NCBI RefSeq assembly: GCF_025397915.1
Contig: NZ_JALIDZ010000001.1
Span: 1-64,000, forward strand
Direction: 5' to 3'
From: Microbaculum marinisediminis
GTDB taxonomy: Bacteria > Pseudomonadota > Alphaproteobacteria > Rhizobiales > Tepidamorphaceae
DNA: 64,000 bases
A program made the position numbers and the translations under genes. Of this stretch, positions 17,479 to 25,802 are shown one piece after another (position 1 is the first letter of the stretch; the number at the start of each line of letters is the position of its first letter). The notes under the pieces are model-generated. The model searched no databases. It was not told the DNA's origin and saw nothing but the letters and a program-made list of their open reading frames with translations.

Positions 17479-18715
17479 ATCGACTGTCGAAACGGTCACG
17501 ATCACCCGGCTCGGCCATCTCGGCGACGGGATCGCCGAGACGGAGACGGGCACGGTCTTCGTGCCGTTCACGCTGCCCGGCGAGCGCGTCGAGATCGAGC
17601 GCACGGGCGACCGCGGCAGGCCGCTGAAGATCCTGGAGACAAGCCCGGCGCGCACCGCGCCGACCTGCAGGCATTTCGGCGCCTGCGGCGGCTGCGCCCT
17701 GCAGCACATGAAGCCGGAGGCCTATCTCGCCTGGAAGCGCGAGCAACTCCGCGTGCCGCTGGCCCAGCGCGGCGTCGAGGCCCCCGTCGCGCCGGTGGTG
17801 CCGGTGTCAACCGGGTCGCGGCGGCGCGCGGTCTTCGCGGCGCGCCGCGTCGGCAAGCAGGCGGTCTTCGGCTATCACGCGCGCCACAGCCATCGCATCG
17901 TCGCCATCGAGGAATGCCCGATCCTGCGGCCGGAGATCGCCAATGTGCTGCCGGGGCTCGCCAAGCTCGCCGGCCCGCTGACGCCGTTCAAGGGCGAGAT
18001 CCGCATCGGTGTCACCGCGACCGATACCGGCCTGGACGTCGCCTTCGAAGGCCCGCGCCCACGCCCGCCCGCGCTGGCGCCGCTCGCCGCACCGTTGCTG
18101 CAGCAACTGGGGATCGCACGGCTCTCGATCGCGGGCGAGCCGGTCATGACCTTCGCCGAGCCGACGGTGACCGTCGACGGGATGCAGATCGCCCTGCCAC
18201 CGCTCGCCTTCCTTCAGGCTGCCGCCAGCGCCGAGACGGTCATGGGCCGGCTGGTGGGCGACGCGGTCGCCGGCGCCGGCCGCATCGCCGATCTCTATGC
18301 CGGCATCGGCACCTTCGCGCTCAGGCTGGCGCGGCAGGTGCGCGTGCTGGCCGTCGAGGGCGACGGTCCGGCGCTGACGGCGCTCGCCGAGGCGGCCCGG
18401 CGCGCCAGGGGCGTGAAACCGATGGAAACGCTCAAGCGCGATCTTGCCCGCATGCCGATGAGCGCGGGGGAACTGTCGGCGTTCGACGCGGTGGTGTTCG
18501 ACCCGCCGCGTGCCGGCGCCGACGCGCAGGCGCGCGAGATCGCCGCCGCGAACGTCGCGAAGGTCGTCGCCGTGTCCTGCAATCCCGCGACGCTGGCGCG
18601 CGACCTCAAGACCCTGGTCGACGGCGGCTATCGGGTCGACCGGATCACACCGGTGGATCAATTCCTGTACTCACCCCATATTGAGGCCGTAGCAGAACTG
18701 TCGCGCGATACCTGA
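17471..18715 (+). CDS. TrmA/RlmD-family 5-methyluridine RNA methyltransferase
   Basis: A 414-residue class I SAM RNA methyltransferase. A TRAM domain (about 1-60) precedes the 4Fe-4S ligands CRHFGACGGC (Cys about 67, 73, 76) and ECP (Cys about 149); the SAM motif DLYAGIGTFAL, the FDPPRAG motif and the catalytic Cys in SCNP (about 370) follow. It therefore makes m5U in rRNA (RlmC/RlmD type) or tRNA (TrmA type); the Fe-S cysteines favour the RlmC/D side. The ATG at 17471 overlaps the tlyA stop, giving a coupled RNA-modification pair. Confidence 0.9.
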   Translation: MAKSTVETVTITRLGHLGDGIAETETGTVFVPFTLPGERVEIERTGDRGRPLKILETSPARTAPTCRHFGACGGCALQHMKPEAYLAWKREQLRVPLAQRGVEAPVAPVVPVSTGSRRRAVFAARRVGKQAVFGYHARHSHRIVAIEECPILRPEIANVLPGLAKLAGPLTPFKGEIRIGVTATDTGLDVAFEGPRPRPPALAPLAAPLLQQLGIARLSIAGEPVMTFAEPTVTVDGMQIALPPLAFLQAAASAETVMGRLVGDAVAGAGRIADLYAGIGTFALRLARQVRVLAVEGDGPALTALAEAARRARGVKPMETLKRDLARMPMSAGELSAFDAVVFDPPRAGADAQAREIAAANVAKVVAVSCNPATLARDLKTLVDGGYRVDRITPVDQFLYSPHIEAVAELSRDT

Positions 18716-18732
18716 ACATCAGGAGCACAGGC

Positions 18733-19797
18733 ATGGCGACCGCGATCGAACGGATTGGGCTGCGGGCCGGCTACGGCCTTCGTCAGGGCCCGCGCATCGC
18801 CTGGTATCTGGCCCACGGCTATGCCATGGGGCGGCTCAGGCGAATGGCCGAGGAGAAACACCCGGACGCCCGGCGACAGAGCAGCGCGACGAAGCCGACA
18901 CCGAACCGCGACCGGCTGTGGCGCGACCTCGCGGCCCTGTTCGCCCGCGATCTCGCCAATGTCGAGGCCGGTATCTATCCGATGCCGAACGACCATGACG
19001 GCGCACTGCCGGAGCGGTTCGACCGCAGCCGCGCATTCTTCCTCGACCTGCCGGAGATTTTCACGCGCCGCCGCGAGGAGGCACACCAGGAGGTGTTCTC
19101 GGAGGAATTCCGCGGCCGCTTCCCGCGCTACTACCTGCAGAACTTCCATTACCAGTCGGGCGGCTACCTCTCGGAAGGGTCGGCGAAGATCTACGACCTG
19201 CAGGTCGAGGTGCTGTTCAACGGCACGGCCAACGCCATGCGCCGCCAGGCGCTGGTGCCGATCCACGCCGCGCTGAAGGGCCGCGACCAGCGCACCGTCG
19301 CCCTGACCGACGTGGCGTGCGGCACCGGGCGCTTCCTGCGCGCGCTGACCGACGCCTTTCCCGGCGTGCGGCCGACAGGCTTCGACCTGTCGGAGCCCTA
19401 TGTCGAGGAGGCCCGCCGCCACTTCAGGCGCCGCGGACGCGCCCGCTTCGCCGTCGCCAACGCCGAGGCGCTGCCGCTGCCCGACGACAGCCAGGACGTG
19501 GTGACGACCATCTTCCTGTACCACGAACTGCCGCCGAAGGTCCGCCGCATCGTGGCGCGCGAGTTTGCCCGCGTGCTCAAGCCCGGTGGCACGCTGGTCT
19601 TCATGGATTCGCTGCAACTGGGCGACGTGGCCGACTACGACGGCCTGCTGGAGATGTTCCCGAGCGGCTTCCACGAGCCGTTCTACGAGAGCTATACGCG
19701 GGAAGACCTCACCGCCCTGTTCGGCGAGGCTGGCCTGGAGCCGGTCTCCGCGACCCCGGCCTTCGTGTCGAAGGTCATGGCGTTCAAGAAGCCGTAA
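18733..19797 (+). CDS. class I SAM-dependent methyltransferase
   Basis: A 354-residue protein whose C-terminal two-thirds is a class I methyltransferase: motif I DVACGTGRFL near residue 192, FDLSEP, DDSQDVVTTIFLYHELP and ARVLKPGGTLVFMD. The N-terminal 130 residues include a YYLQNFHYQSGGYLS segment characteristic of a small methyltransferase family of unknown acceptor. It follows the RNA methyltransferase by 17 bp and is probably part of the same transcript. Confidence 0.8.
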   Translation: MATAIERIGLRAGYGLRQGPRIAWYLAHGYAMGRLRRMAEEKHPDARRQSSATKPTPNRDRLWRDLAALFARDLANVEAGIYPMPNDHDGALPERFDRSRAFFLDLPEIFTRRREEAHQEVFSEEFRGRFPRYYLQNFHYQSGGYLSEGSAKIYDLQVEVLFNGTANAMRRQALVPIHAALKGRDQRTVALTDVACGTGRFLRALTDAFPGVRPTGFDLSEPYVEEARRHFRRRGRARFAVANAEALPLPDDSQDVVTTIFLYHELPPKVRRIVAREFARVLKPGGTLVFMDSLQLGDVADYDGLLEMFPSGFHEPFYESYTREDLTALFGEAGLEPVSATPAFVSKVMAFKKP

Positions 19798-19883
19798 CAG
19801 AACGGCCGCACGGCCTTCACATTGCCGACGCATAGTCCGCAAATCGCCAACGAGATCTCCGATATGGCGAACGCGGTCACACG

Positions 19884-20186
19884 ATGCTCTACGCGCTCGT
19901 CCTCAAGCCATTCGCCATCCTGGCGCTGATCGCCGGCGCCATCACCGTGCCGACCCCGCTGCCGACGGGCGCGCCGCTGATGGCGCTCGGGCTGGCCCTT
20001 CTCGTCGCGACCAGCTCGACGGCGCGTCGCTGGCTCAGATCCGTCCGACGACGATCAAACCACCTCGACAGGCTGATCCGTATCGCCGAACCGCGGTTCG
20101 GGCGGCGGCTCGGGGTCGCGCTCAGGCGGACACGGCCGATCGTTCCGGCGGCTGCGAGGCGGGACCGGTCCACGGCGCCGGAATAA
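19884..20186 (+). CDS. small membrane protein (PGPGW-like)
   Basis: A 100-residue protein with a hydrophobic N-terminal half containing the turn TVPTPLPTGAPLM between two membrane segments, similar in shape to PGPGW-domain small membrane proteins, and a very basic cytoplasmic C-terminus. Function unknown. It lies 86 bp after the methyltransferase and 53 bp before an ECF sigma gene. Confidence 0.55.
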   Translation: MLYALVLKPFAILALIAGAITVPTPLPTGAPLMALGLALLVATSSTARRWLRSVRRRSNHLDRLIRIAEPRFGRRLGVALRRTRPIVPAAARRDRSTAPE

Positions 20187-20239
20187 ATTCGCCCCGCCCG
20201 CCAAGGATTTGCCAAACGCCGTCGTCTAATACTGTCGAG

Positions 20240-20776
20240 ATGGCCGAAACGAGCGACGCGACTCTGGTGGAACAGGCGGCGCAGGGCGACCGCGACGCGT
20301 TCGCGGCGCTGCTGGCGCGGCACTATCCGTTCATCTTCCGCGTCGCCTACAAATGGTGCCGAAACGTCGGCGAGGCCGAGGACCACGCCCAGGACGTCTG
20401 CGTCAAGCTCGGCAAGGCGATCCGCTCGTTCGACGGGCGCTCGGCGTTCACGAGCTGGCTCTACCGGGTGACGCTGAACACGGTGCGGGACGCCGCGAAG
20501 TCGCGCGCCCGGCGCGAGAAACGGGCAGCGGACTTCGCCATCATGGCCGAGACGCAGGCGCAAGCCGCCGATTGCGACGCGCCCGCCGATGCCCTCTGGG
20601 ACGCCGTGGACCGGCTGCCGGACGCGGAGCGCGACGTGGTGCTGCTCGTCTATTCGGAGGGGCTGAGCCACGCGGAGGCCGCCGGCGTGCTCGGCTGCGC
20701 GGAAGGCACCATCGCCTGGCGCATCTCGAAAGCGAAGGGGCGCCTGAAAACGTTGCTCGAAGGCGAACTGCAATGA
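20240..20776 (+). CDS. ECF RNA polymerase sigma factor (second locus)
   Basis: A 178-residue ECF sigma factor: region 2 (LLARHYPFIFRVAYKWCRNVGEAEDHAQDVCVKL..., about 22-75) and region 4 (LPDAERDVVLLVYSEGLSHAEAAGVLGCAEGTIAWRISKAKGRL, about 118-170). The start is the ATG at 20240. Its TGA overlaps the ATG of the VWA membrane protein (ATGA), so the downstream product is the natural candidate for its regulator. No conventional small anti-sigma gene is present. Confidence 0.9.
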   Translation: MAETSDATLVEQAAQGDRDAFAALLARHYPFIFRVAYKWCRNVGEAEDHAQDVCVKLGKAIRSFDGRSAFTSWLYRVTLNTVRDAAKSRARREKRAADFAIMAETQAQAADCDAPADALWDAVDRLPDAERDVVLLVYSEGLSHAEAAGVLGCAEGTIAWRISKAKGRLKTLLEGELQ

Positions 20777-22833
20777 CCGACGACCTCGACAAGCTGAAAC
20801 ACGTGACCGTGCCGGAGCCGTCGGCGGACGCCCGTTCGGCAGCGATTCAGGCCGGTCTTGCCGCATTCGACGCTTCGCGTGCGGACGAAAAATCGCGCGA
20901 GCGCCAAGGCGCGGGCGACAGGCGTCGTCTCAAGGGTGGGGCTTGGAGCAACCCTTGGAGATGGCTCATGGACCACACCCGCATTTCCGCGCCCGTCGCG
21001 GCCTCGCTACTGATCCTGCCGGCAGCGGCGCTGCTCGCCTATCAGGTCTTCGAAAACTATCCCTTCGCCCCGACGGGGCCGCACACGATCGTCAGCGGAG
21101 ACCGCGACGCCGGGGGTCGGGTCTCGGAACGCAAATCGGCGCCGACCGTCGGGCAGCCGAGCCCGCCGCCGGCGCCGGACAGGACCGACCAGCTCGCCGA
21201 TGTCGGCGTCCCCGCCCCGGAGCCGGGGCAGCTGCGGGCCGTCACCGCGAACGAAGCGGCCCACCCGGCTCTCACCGGCAGGCCGGCGCCGGCCGGCGGA
21301 TCGGTGCAGGCCGAGAAGCGGGCACCCGGCATCCTGCCGCAGGCGCCGGCGGACCAGGTGATCGCCACGCAGGACGCCGCGCGCGACAGCTTTACGGCCT
21401 TCGAGTCCAATCCGGTGAAATCGGTCAAGGCCGAGCCGGTCTCGACCTTCTCCGTCGACGTCGACACGGCAGCCTATTCGTTCGTGCGGCGCATGCTGAC
21501 CGAGGGACGGATGCCGCCGCGCGACGCGGTGCGGGTCGAGGAGATGATCAACTACTTCCCCTACGACTATCCGCTGCCGGCGGACGCGGAGACGCCGTTC
21601 TCCACCAACATCGCGGTCTATCCCACGCCCTGGAACGCCGACACCAAGCTCCTGCATGTCGGGCTGAAGGCCTATGACGTCGTGCCGACGGCACGGCCGG
21701 CCACGAACCTGGTGTTCCTGATCGACGTGTCGGGCTCGATGAACGCGCCGGACAAGCTGCCGCTGCTCAAGACCGCCTTCCGCATGTTGCTCGACCAGCT
21801 CGGGGCCGACGACACCGTGTCGATCGTCACCTATGCCGGCGAGGCCGGGACGGTGCTGGAGCCGACGTCCGCGAGCGAGAAGACCAAGATCCTCGACGCC
21901 ATCGACACGTTGCAGCCCGGCGGCTCGACGGCCGGCGCGGCCGGTATCGAGGCGGCCTACAGGCTGGCCGAAGAGGCCAGGCGCGAAGGCAGCGTCAATC
22001 GCGTGCTTCTGGCCACCGACGGCGATTTCAATGTCGGCCTGTCCGACCCCGAGGCGCTGAAGACCTTCATCGCGCAGAAGCGCCAGAGCGGCATCTTTCT
22101 GTCGGTGCTCGGGTTCGGTCAGGGCAACTACCAGGACAGCCTGATGCAGACGCTGGCGCAGAACGGCAACGGCGTGGCGGCCTATATCGATACGCTCAAC
22201 GAGGCGCGGAAGGTGCTGGTCGAGGAAGCCGGGGCGGCGCTGTTCACCGTCGCCAAGGACGTCAAGGTGCAGATCGAGTTCAATCCGGCGACCGTCAGCG
22301 AGTACCGGCTGATCGGTTACGAGACCCGGGCGCTCGCCACCCAGGACTTCAACAACGACCGGATCGACGCCGGCGACATCGGATCGGGCCACACGGTGAC
22401 GGCGATCTACGAGATCACGCCGGCGGGCAGCCCGGCCCAGCTCGTCGACGACCTGCGCTATGGCCCGGCCGGCGAACCCGCCCCGGACGCGGCGACGGCC
22501 GCCTCACCCGACACGTCCGGCGACACCTCCGGCGAGTACGCCTTCCTGAAGCTGCGCTACAAGCTGCCGGACGAAGACACCTCCACACGGATCACCGTGC
22601 CGGTGACGACGGCGATGGAGCGCGACTCGATCGGTGCGCTGTCCGACGACTATCGTTTTGCGGCGAGCGTCGCGGCCTTCGGCCAGGCGCTGCGCCACGA
22701 CCGGTTCGTCGACGACTATGGCTACGACGCGATTGCCGACCTGGCGGCCGGTGCGCGCGGCGCCGATCCGTTCGGCTATCGCAGCGAGTTCGTCGGCCTC
22801 GTGCGGCTGGCCAAGACGCTCGACCGGAACTGA
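20773..22833 (+). CDS. membrane VWA protein (YfbK-like), candidate anti-sigma partner
   Basis: A 686-residue protein. Residues 1-70 are charged and cytoplasmic, a single membrane helix lies at about 75-92, and the rest is predicted periplasmic. A proline-rich linker leads to the VWF N-terminal module (FSVDVDTAAYSFVRRML, about 228), a VWA domain with the MIDAS motif DVSGSM near 318, and a C-terminal DUF3520-like region. Coupling to the upstream ECF sigma gene and its type II topology suggest that the N-terminus restrains sigma while the VWA part senses an envelope ligand; that role is inferred. Confidence 0.85.
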   Translation: MTDDLDKLKHVTVPEPSADARSAAIQAGLAAFDASRADEKSRERQGAGDRRRLKGGAWSNPWRWLMDHTRISAPVAASLLILPAAALLAYQVFENYPFAPTGPHTIVSGDRDAGGRVSERKSAPTVGQPSPPPAPDRTDQLADVGVPAPEPGQLRAVTANEAAHPALTGRPAPAGGSVQAEKRAPGILPQAPADQVIATQDAARDSFTAFESNPVKSVKAEPVSTFSVDVDTAAYSFVRRMLTEGRMPPRDAVRVEEMINYFPYDYPLPADAETPFSTNIAVYPTPWNADTKLLHVGLKAYDVVPTARPATNLVFLIDVSGSMNAPDKLPLLKTAFRMLLDQLGADDTVSIVTYAGEAGTVLEPTSASEKTKILDAIDTLQPGGSTAGAAGIEAAYRLAEEARREGSVNRVLLATDGDFNVGLSDPEALKTFIAQKRQSGIFLSVLGFGQGNYQDSLMQTLAQNGNGVAAYIDTLNEARKVLVEEAGAALFTVAKDVKVQIEFNPATVSEYRLIGYETRALATQDFNNDRIDAGDIGSGHTVTAIYEITPAGSPAQLVDDLRYGPAGEPAPDAATAASPDTSGDTSGEYAFLKLRYKLPDEDTSTRITVPVTTAMERDSIGALSDDYRFAASVAAFGQALRHDRFVDDYGYDAIADLAAGARGADPFGYRSEFVGLVRLAKTLDRN

Positions 22834-22845
22834 TCGCACTTACGA

Positions 22846-22870
22846 AAGGGCGGCCCTGTCGGCCGCCCTT
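22846..22870. terminator. 10-bp hairpin between convergent genes
   Basis: AAGGGCGGCC (22846-22855) and GGCCGCCCTT (22861-22870) form a perfect stem with a 5-base loop in the 62-bp gap between the VWA gene and ald, which face each other. Strong stem, no T-run: probably a bidirectional terminator or 3'-end stabiliser. Confidence 0.6.
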
Positions 22871-22895
22871 CGGATCGCCGCGCTCAAAAAGCCCG

Positions 22896-24014
22896 TCAGA
22901 GCTTCAGCGCGGCTTCCGGCTTCACATATTCGCGGCCCTGGGCATCGGCGACCGGCTTGCAGGTCACCATGCCCTCGATGACGTTGAGGCCGTCGCGCAG
23001 GTACTGGTCCTCGGCCAGCGCGACCCGATAGCCCTTGTCGGCGATGGCGAGCGCGAAGGGCAGCGTCACGTTGTTGAGCGCGAAGGTTGAGGTGCGCGCA
23101 AGCGCGCCCGGCATGTTGGTGACGCAATAGTGCACCACGCCGTCGACCACGTAGGTCGGCTCGGAATGGGTGGTAGGCCGGCTGGTCTCGCAGCAGCCGC
23201 CCTGGTCGATCGCGACGTCGACGATGACCGAGCCGGTCTTCATGCCGGCGACCATCTCGCGGGTCACCAGCTTCGGCGCCTCGGCGCCCGGCACCAGCAC
23301 CGTTCCGATCACCAGGTCGGCGCCGGTGACGAGCGTCTCGATGGCGTCGCGGGTGGAGAACATGGTGCGGATCGAGGTGCCGAACTCGGCGACCAGACGG
23401 CGCAGCACGTCGGCGGAGCGGTCGACTACGGTCACCGTCGCGCCCATGCCCAACGCGATCAGCGCGGCGTTGGTGCCCGCGACGCCGCCGCCGAGGATCA
23501 CCACGTCGCCCGCCGGCACGCCCGGCACACCGCCGAGCAGGACGCCACGGCCGCCGGCCTCCTTCTCCAGGCAGCGGGCGCCGACCTGCACCGACATGCG
23601 GCCGGCGACCTCCGACATCGGGGTCAGCAGCGGCAGCGTGCGGTTCGGGCTGGTCACGGTCTCGTAGGCGATGCAGATCGCGCCGGACGCGATCAGGTCC
23701 TCGGTCTGTTCGACATCGGGCGCCAGATGCAGATAGGTGAACAGGACCTGGCCGGGCCGCAGCTTCTTGCGCTCCACCGCCAGCGGCTCCTTCACCTTCA
23801 CGATCATGTCGGCCCGGGCGAAGATCTCGTCTGCGGATCCGGCGATCGTCGCGCCCGCGGCGACATAATCCTCGTCGGACTGGCCGGCGCCGACGCCGGC
23901 ACCGGTCTCGACGACGACGTCGTGACCATGATGAACGAGTTCGCGAACGGACGAGGGAACGAGACCCACGCGATATTCGTGGTTCTTTATCTCCTTCGGC
24001 ACACCGACCAGCAT
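22896..24014 (-). CDS. ald: alanine dehydrogenase
   Basis: NAD-dependent L-alanine dehydrogenase (372 residues) interconverting alanine with pyruvate and ammonia. The N-terminal [20 protein letters not shown], the substrate Lys in MIVKVKEP, His in YLHLAPD (about 96), the nucleotide motif [10 protein letters not shown] and the [19 protein letters not shown] block identify the family. An Lrp/AsnC-type gene diverges from it across 180 bp, the usual arrangement for a substrate-responsive activator of ald. Confidence 0.95.
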   Translation of the reverse strand: MLVGVPKEIKNHEYRVGLVPSSVRELVHHGHDVVVETGAGVGAGQSDEDYVAAGATIAGSADEIFARADMIVKVKEPLAVERKKLRPGQVLFTYLHLAPDVEQTEDLIASGAICIAYETVTSPNRTLPLLTPMSEVAGRMSVQVGARCLEKEAGGRGVLLGGVPGVPAGDVVILGGGVAGTNAALIALGMGATVTVVDRSADVLRRLVAEFGTSIRTMFSTRDAIETLVTGADLVIGTVLVPGAEAPKLVTREMVAGMKTGSVIVDVAIDQGGCCETSRPTTHSEPTYVVDGVVHYCVTNMPGALARTSTFALNNVTLPFALAIADKGYRVALAEDQYLRDGLNVIEGMVTCKPVADAQGREYVKPEAALKL

Positions 24015-24101
24015 TGCGGATTCTCCCGAAATTGGTTGTCACGACGCCGATGCGCTGCCCAACGGGCGGGCGGCCTGTCCGTCGCTATTGAAAAAAGCAT
24101 G

Positions 24102-24141
24102 CCACGGGCGTTACGCAAGGTGATTGAAATATCACCCGTGG
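24102..24141. promoter_or_regulatory. nested inverted repeats in the ald/Lrp divergent region
   Basis: An inner inverted repeat GGTGAT-N6-ATCACC (24119-24136) sits within an outer pair CCACGGG (24102-24108) and CCCGTGG (24135-24141). Both lie midway in the 180-bp gap between ald and the Lrp/AsnC gene, which also contains AT-rich tracts. Lrp-family proteins bind degenerate inverted repeats of this sort, so this is a reasonable operator candidate. Confidence 0.45.
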
Positions 24142-24194
24142 ATTGTTTATTTTGCGCAACGTTCCGCCACGTTTAGAGAGAAGGCTCGAATAAT

Positions 24195-24662
24195 ATGCCA
24201 CATATCGAGCTCGACGCCCGCGACCGTGCGATCCTGCACGCCCTGCAGGAGAACGGCCGGCTGACCAACGCGGAACTGGCCGACCGGGTCGGCCTGTCGC
24301 CGTCCGCCTGCCTGCGACGGGTGCGCCTTCTCGAGGACTCCGGCCTCGTCGCCGGCTACGCGATGATCCTGGACCAGAAGGCCTGCGGCCTGCCCGGGAC
24401 GGCCTTCGTGTTCATCACGCTGGACCAGCAGGGCCGGCAGGCGCTCGATGCCTTCGAAGCCGCGGTCAGGGCCGTACCGGAGATCCCGGAGTGCCACCTG
24501 CTCGCCGGCCAGTCGGACTTTCTGGTCCGCGTCGTCTATCGCGACGCCGCCGACCTCGAGCGGATCCACACGGACGTCCTCACCCGCCTGCCCGGCGTCA
24601 TGCGGGTGAACTCGACGCTGGCGCTGCGCGAGGTCAAGCGCACGACGGCGCTGCCGGTCTAG
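24195..24662 (+). CDS. Lrp/AsnC-family transcriptional regulator
   Basis: A 155-residue feast/famine regulator: N-terminal helix-turn-helix (LDARDRAILHALQENGRLTNAELADRVGLSPSACLRRV, residues 6-43) and a C-terminal RAM ligand-binding domain. Divergent from ald, so it probably activates alanine catabolism in response to L-alanine, as AldR/AldB homologues do. Its stop codon lies in an inverted repeat shared with the stop of ribB. Confidence 0.92.
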   Translation: MPHIELDARDRAILHALQENGRLTNAELADRVGLSPSACLRRVRLLEDSGLVAGYAMILDQKACGLPGTAFVFITLDQQGRQALDAFEAAVRAVPEIPECHLLAGQSDFLVRVVYRDAADLERIHTDVLTRLPGVMRVNSTLALREVKRTTALPV

Positions 24663-24683
24663 GGCGCCGACCGGCCGCCCTAG
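24659..24683. terminator. inverted repeat containing both convergent stop codons
   Basis: CTAGGGCG (24659-24666) and CGCCCTAG (24676-24683) form a perfect 8-bp stem with a 9-base loop. The TAG of the Lrp gene (24660-24662) and the TAG of the leftward ribB (24680-24682) occupy mirror positions in the stem. It is a compact bidirectional 3'-end structure. Confidence 0.55.
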
Positions 24684-25786
24684 CCCTCGAAGATCTCGGT
24701 GTCCTCGATCTCGATGCCGAAGCCGCCGAGGCCGACATAGTGGCGGGCACGGGTGGCGGTGACCAGGCGAATGGTGGAGATGCCGAGGTCGCGCAGGATC
24801 TGCGCGCCGAGCCCGACTTCAAGCCATTGCTCCTCGCGGGACTGGGCGGTGGCGTGCGCCTCGTCCTCGTGGCGGGATCGCAGGCTGCGGCCGCGGGCCA
24901 CGCCCACCGATCCCTCGCGCAGGTAGACGACGACGCCCCTGCCGCCTTCGGCGATGTGCTTGACCATGTCGTCGAACTGGGAGTGGGCGCCGAACACGTC
25001 GTCGAGCACCGTCTCCAGATGCAGGCGCACCGGAACGCTGCGGCCATCTCGGATATCGCCGAAGACGACGGCCAGATGCTGCATCGGATCCCACGGCGTC
25101 GCATAGGTGATCGCGGTCGCCGGGCCGGCGAAGGTGTCGATATGGACTTCCTCGATGCGCTCGACCAGCCGCTCCTGGCGCTGGCGGTAGGAGATCAGGT
25201 CGGCGACGGAGACGAGCTTCAGGCCATGCGTCTCGGCGAAGGCGGAAACCTGCTCGCCGCGGGTCACCGAGCCGTCGTCGTTGACGAGCTCGCAGATGAC
25301 GCCGACCTGCGGAAGTTCGGCAAGCCGACACAGGTCGACGGCCGCCTCGGTGTGGCCGGAGCGCATGAGAACGCCGCCTTCCTTTGCGATCAGCGGGAAG
25401 ATGTGCCCGGGGCGGACGAAATCCGCCGGACCGGCGTTCGGATTGGCGAGCGCGCGCACGGTGGCGCAGCGGTCCTCTGCCGAAATTCCGGTGGTGGTGC
25501 CGAATTTGTAGTCGACAGAGACCGTGAACGCCGTACCATGCGGAGCGTCGTTGTCGGAGACCATCGGGTCCAGCCGCAGCTTGCGGGCTTCTTCGCGCAC
25601 CATCGGCGTGCAGACGATGCCGGAGGTGTGGCGCACGATGAAGGCCATCTTCTCCGGTGTCGCATGGACGGCGGCCACGACCAGATCGCCCTCGTTCTCG
25701 CGGTCGTTGTCGTCGGTGACGACGACGATCTCGCCCCGCTCGAAGGCGCGGATCGCTTCAGCGACGCGGCGCATGTCTTCTGTCAT
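24680..25786 (-). CDS. ribB: 3,4-dihydroxy-2-butanone 4-phosphate synthase with degenerate GTP-cyclohydrolase-II domain
   Basis: Riboflavin enzyme of 368 residues. The N-terminal RibB domain (1-205) is intact: DNDRENEGD (acidic loop near 25-33), the RHTSGIVC block, GTAFTVSVD and the RSGHTEAAVDL segment. The C-terminal RibA-like domain (about 210-368) has the fold pattern (HLETVLDDVFG, VVVYLREGSVG) but lacks the zinc cysteines and the catalytic RxxSECLTGD motif, so it is probably not a GTP cyclohydrolase. Such fused, inactive RibA domains occur in several proteobacteria. Downstream of aroC, 16 bp away. Confidence 0.9.
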   Translation of the reverse strand: MTEDMRRVAEAIRAFERGEIVVVTDDNDRENEGDLVVAAVHATPEKMAFIVRHTSGIVCTPMVREEARKLRLDPMVSDNDAPHGTAFTVSVDYKFGTTTGISAEDRCATVRALANPNAGPADFVRPGHIFPLIAKEGGVLMRSGHTEAAVDLCRLAELPQVGVICELVNDDGSVTRGEQVSAFAETHGLKLVSVADLISYRQRQERLVERIEEVHIDTFAGPATAITYATPWDPMQHLAVVFGDIRDGRSVPVRLHLETVLDDVFGAHSQFDDMVKHIAEGGRGVVVYLREGSVGVARGRSLRSRHEDEAHATAQSREEQWLEVGLGAQILRDLGISTIRLVTATRARHYVGLGGFGIEIEDTEIFEG

Positions 25787-25802
25787 TTACGCTCCTCGAA
25801 AC

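Noticed and set aside
23130-24176. 348-codon frame antisense to ald
   Set aside because: Asp/His/Gly-rich antisense product of a well-supported dehydrogenase gene.
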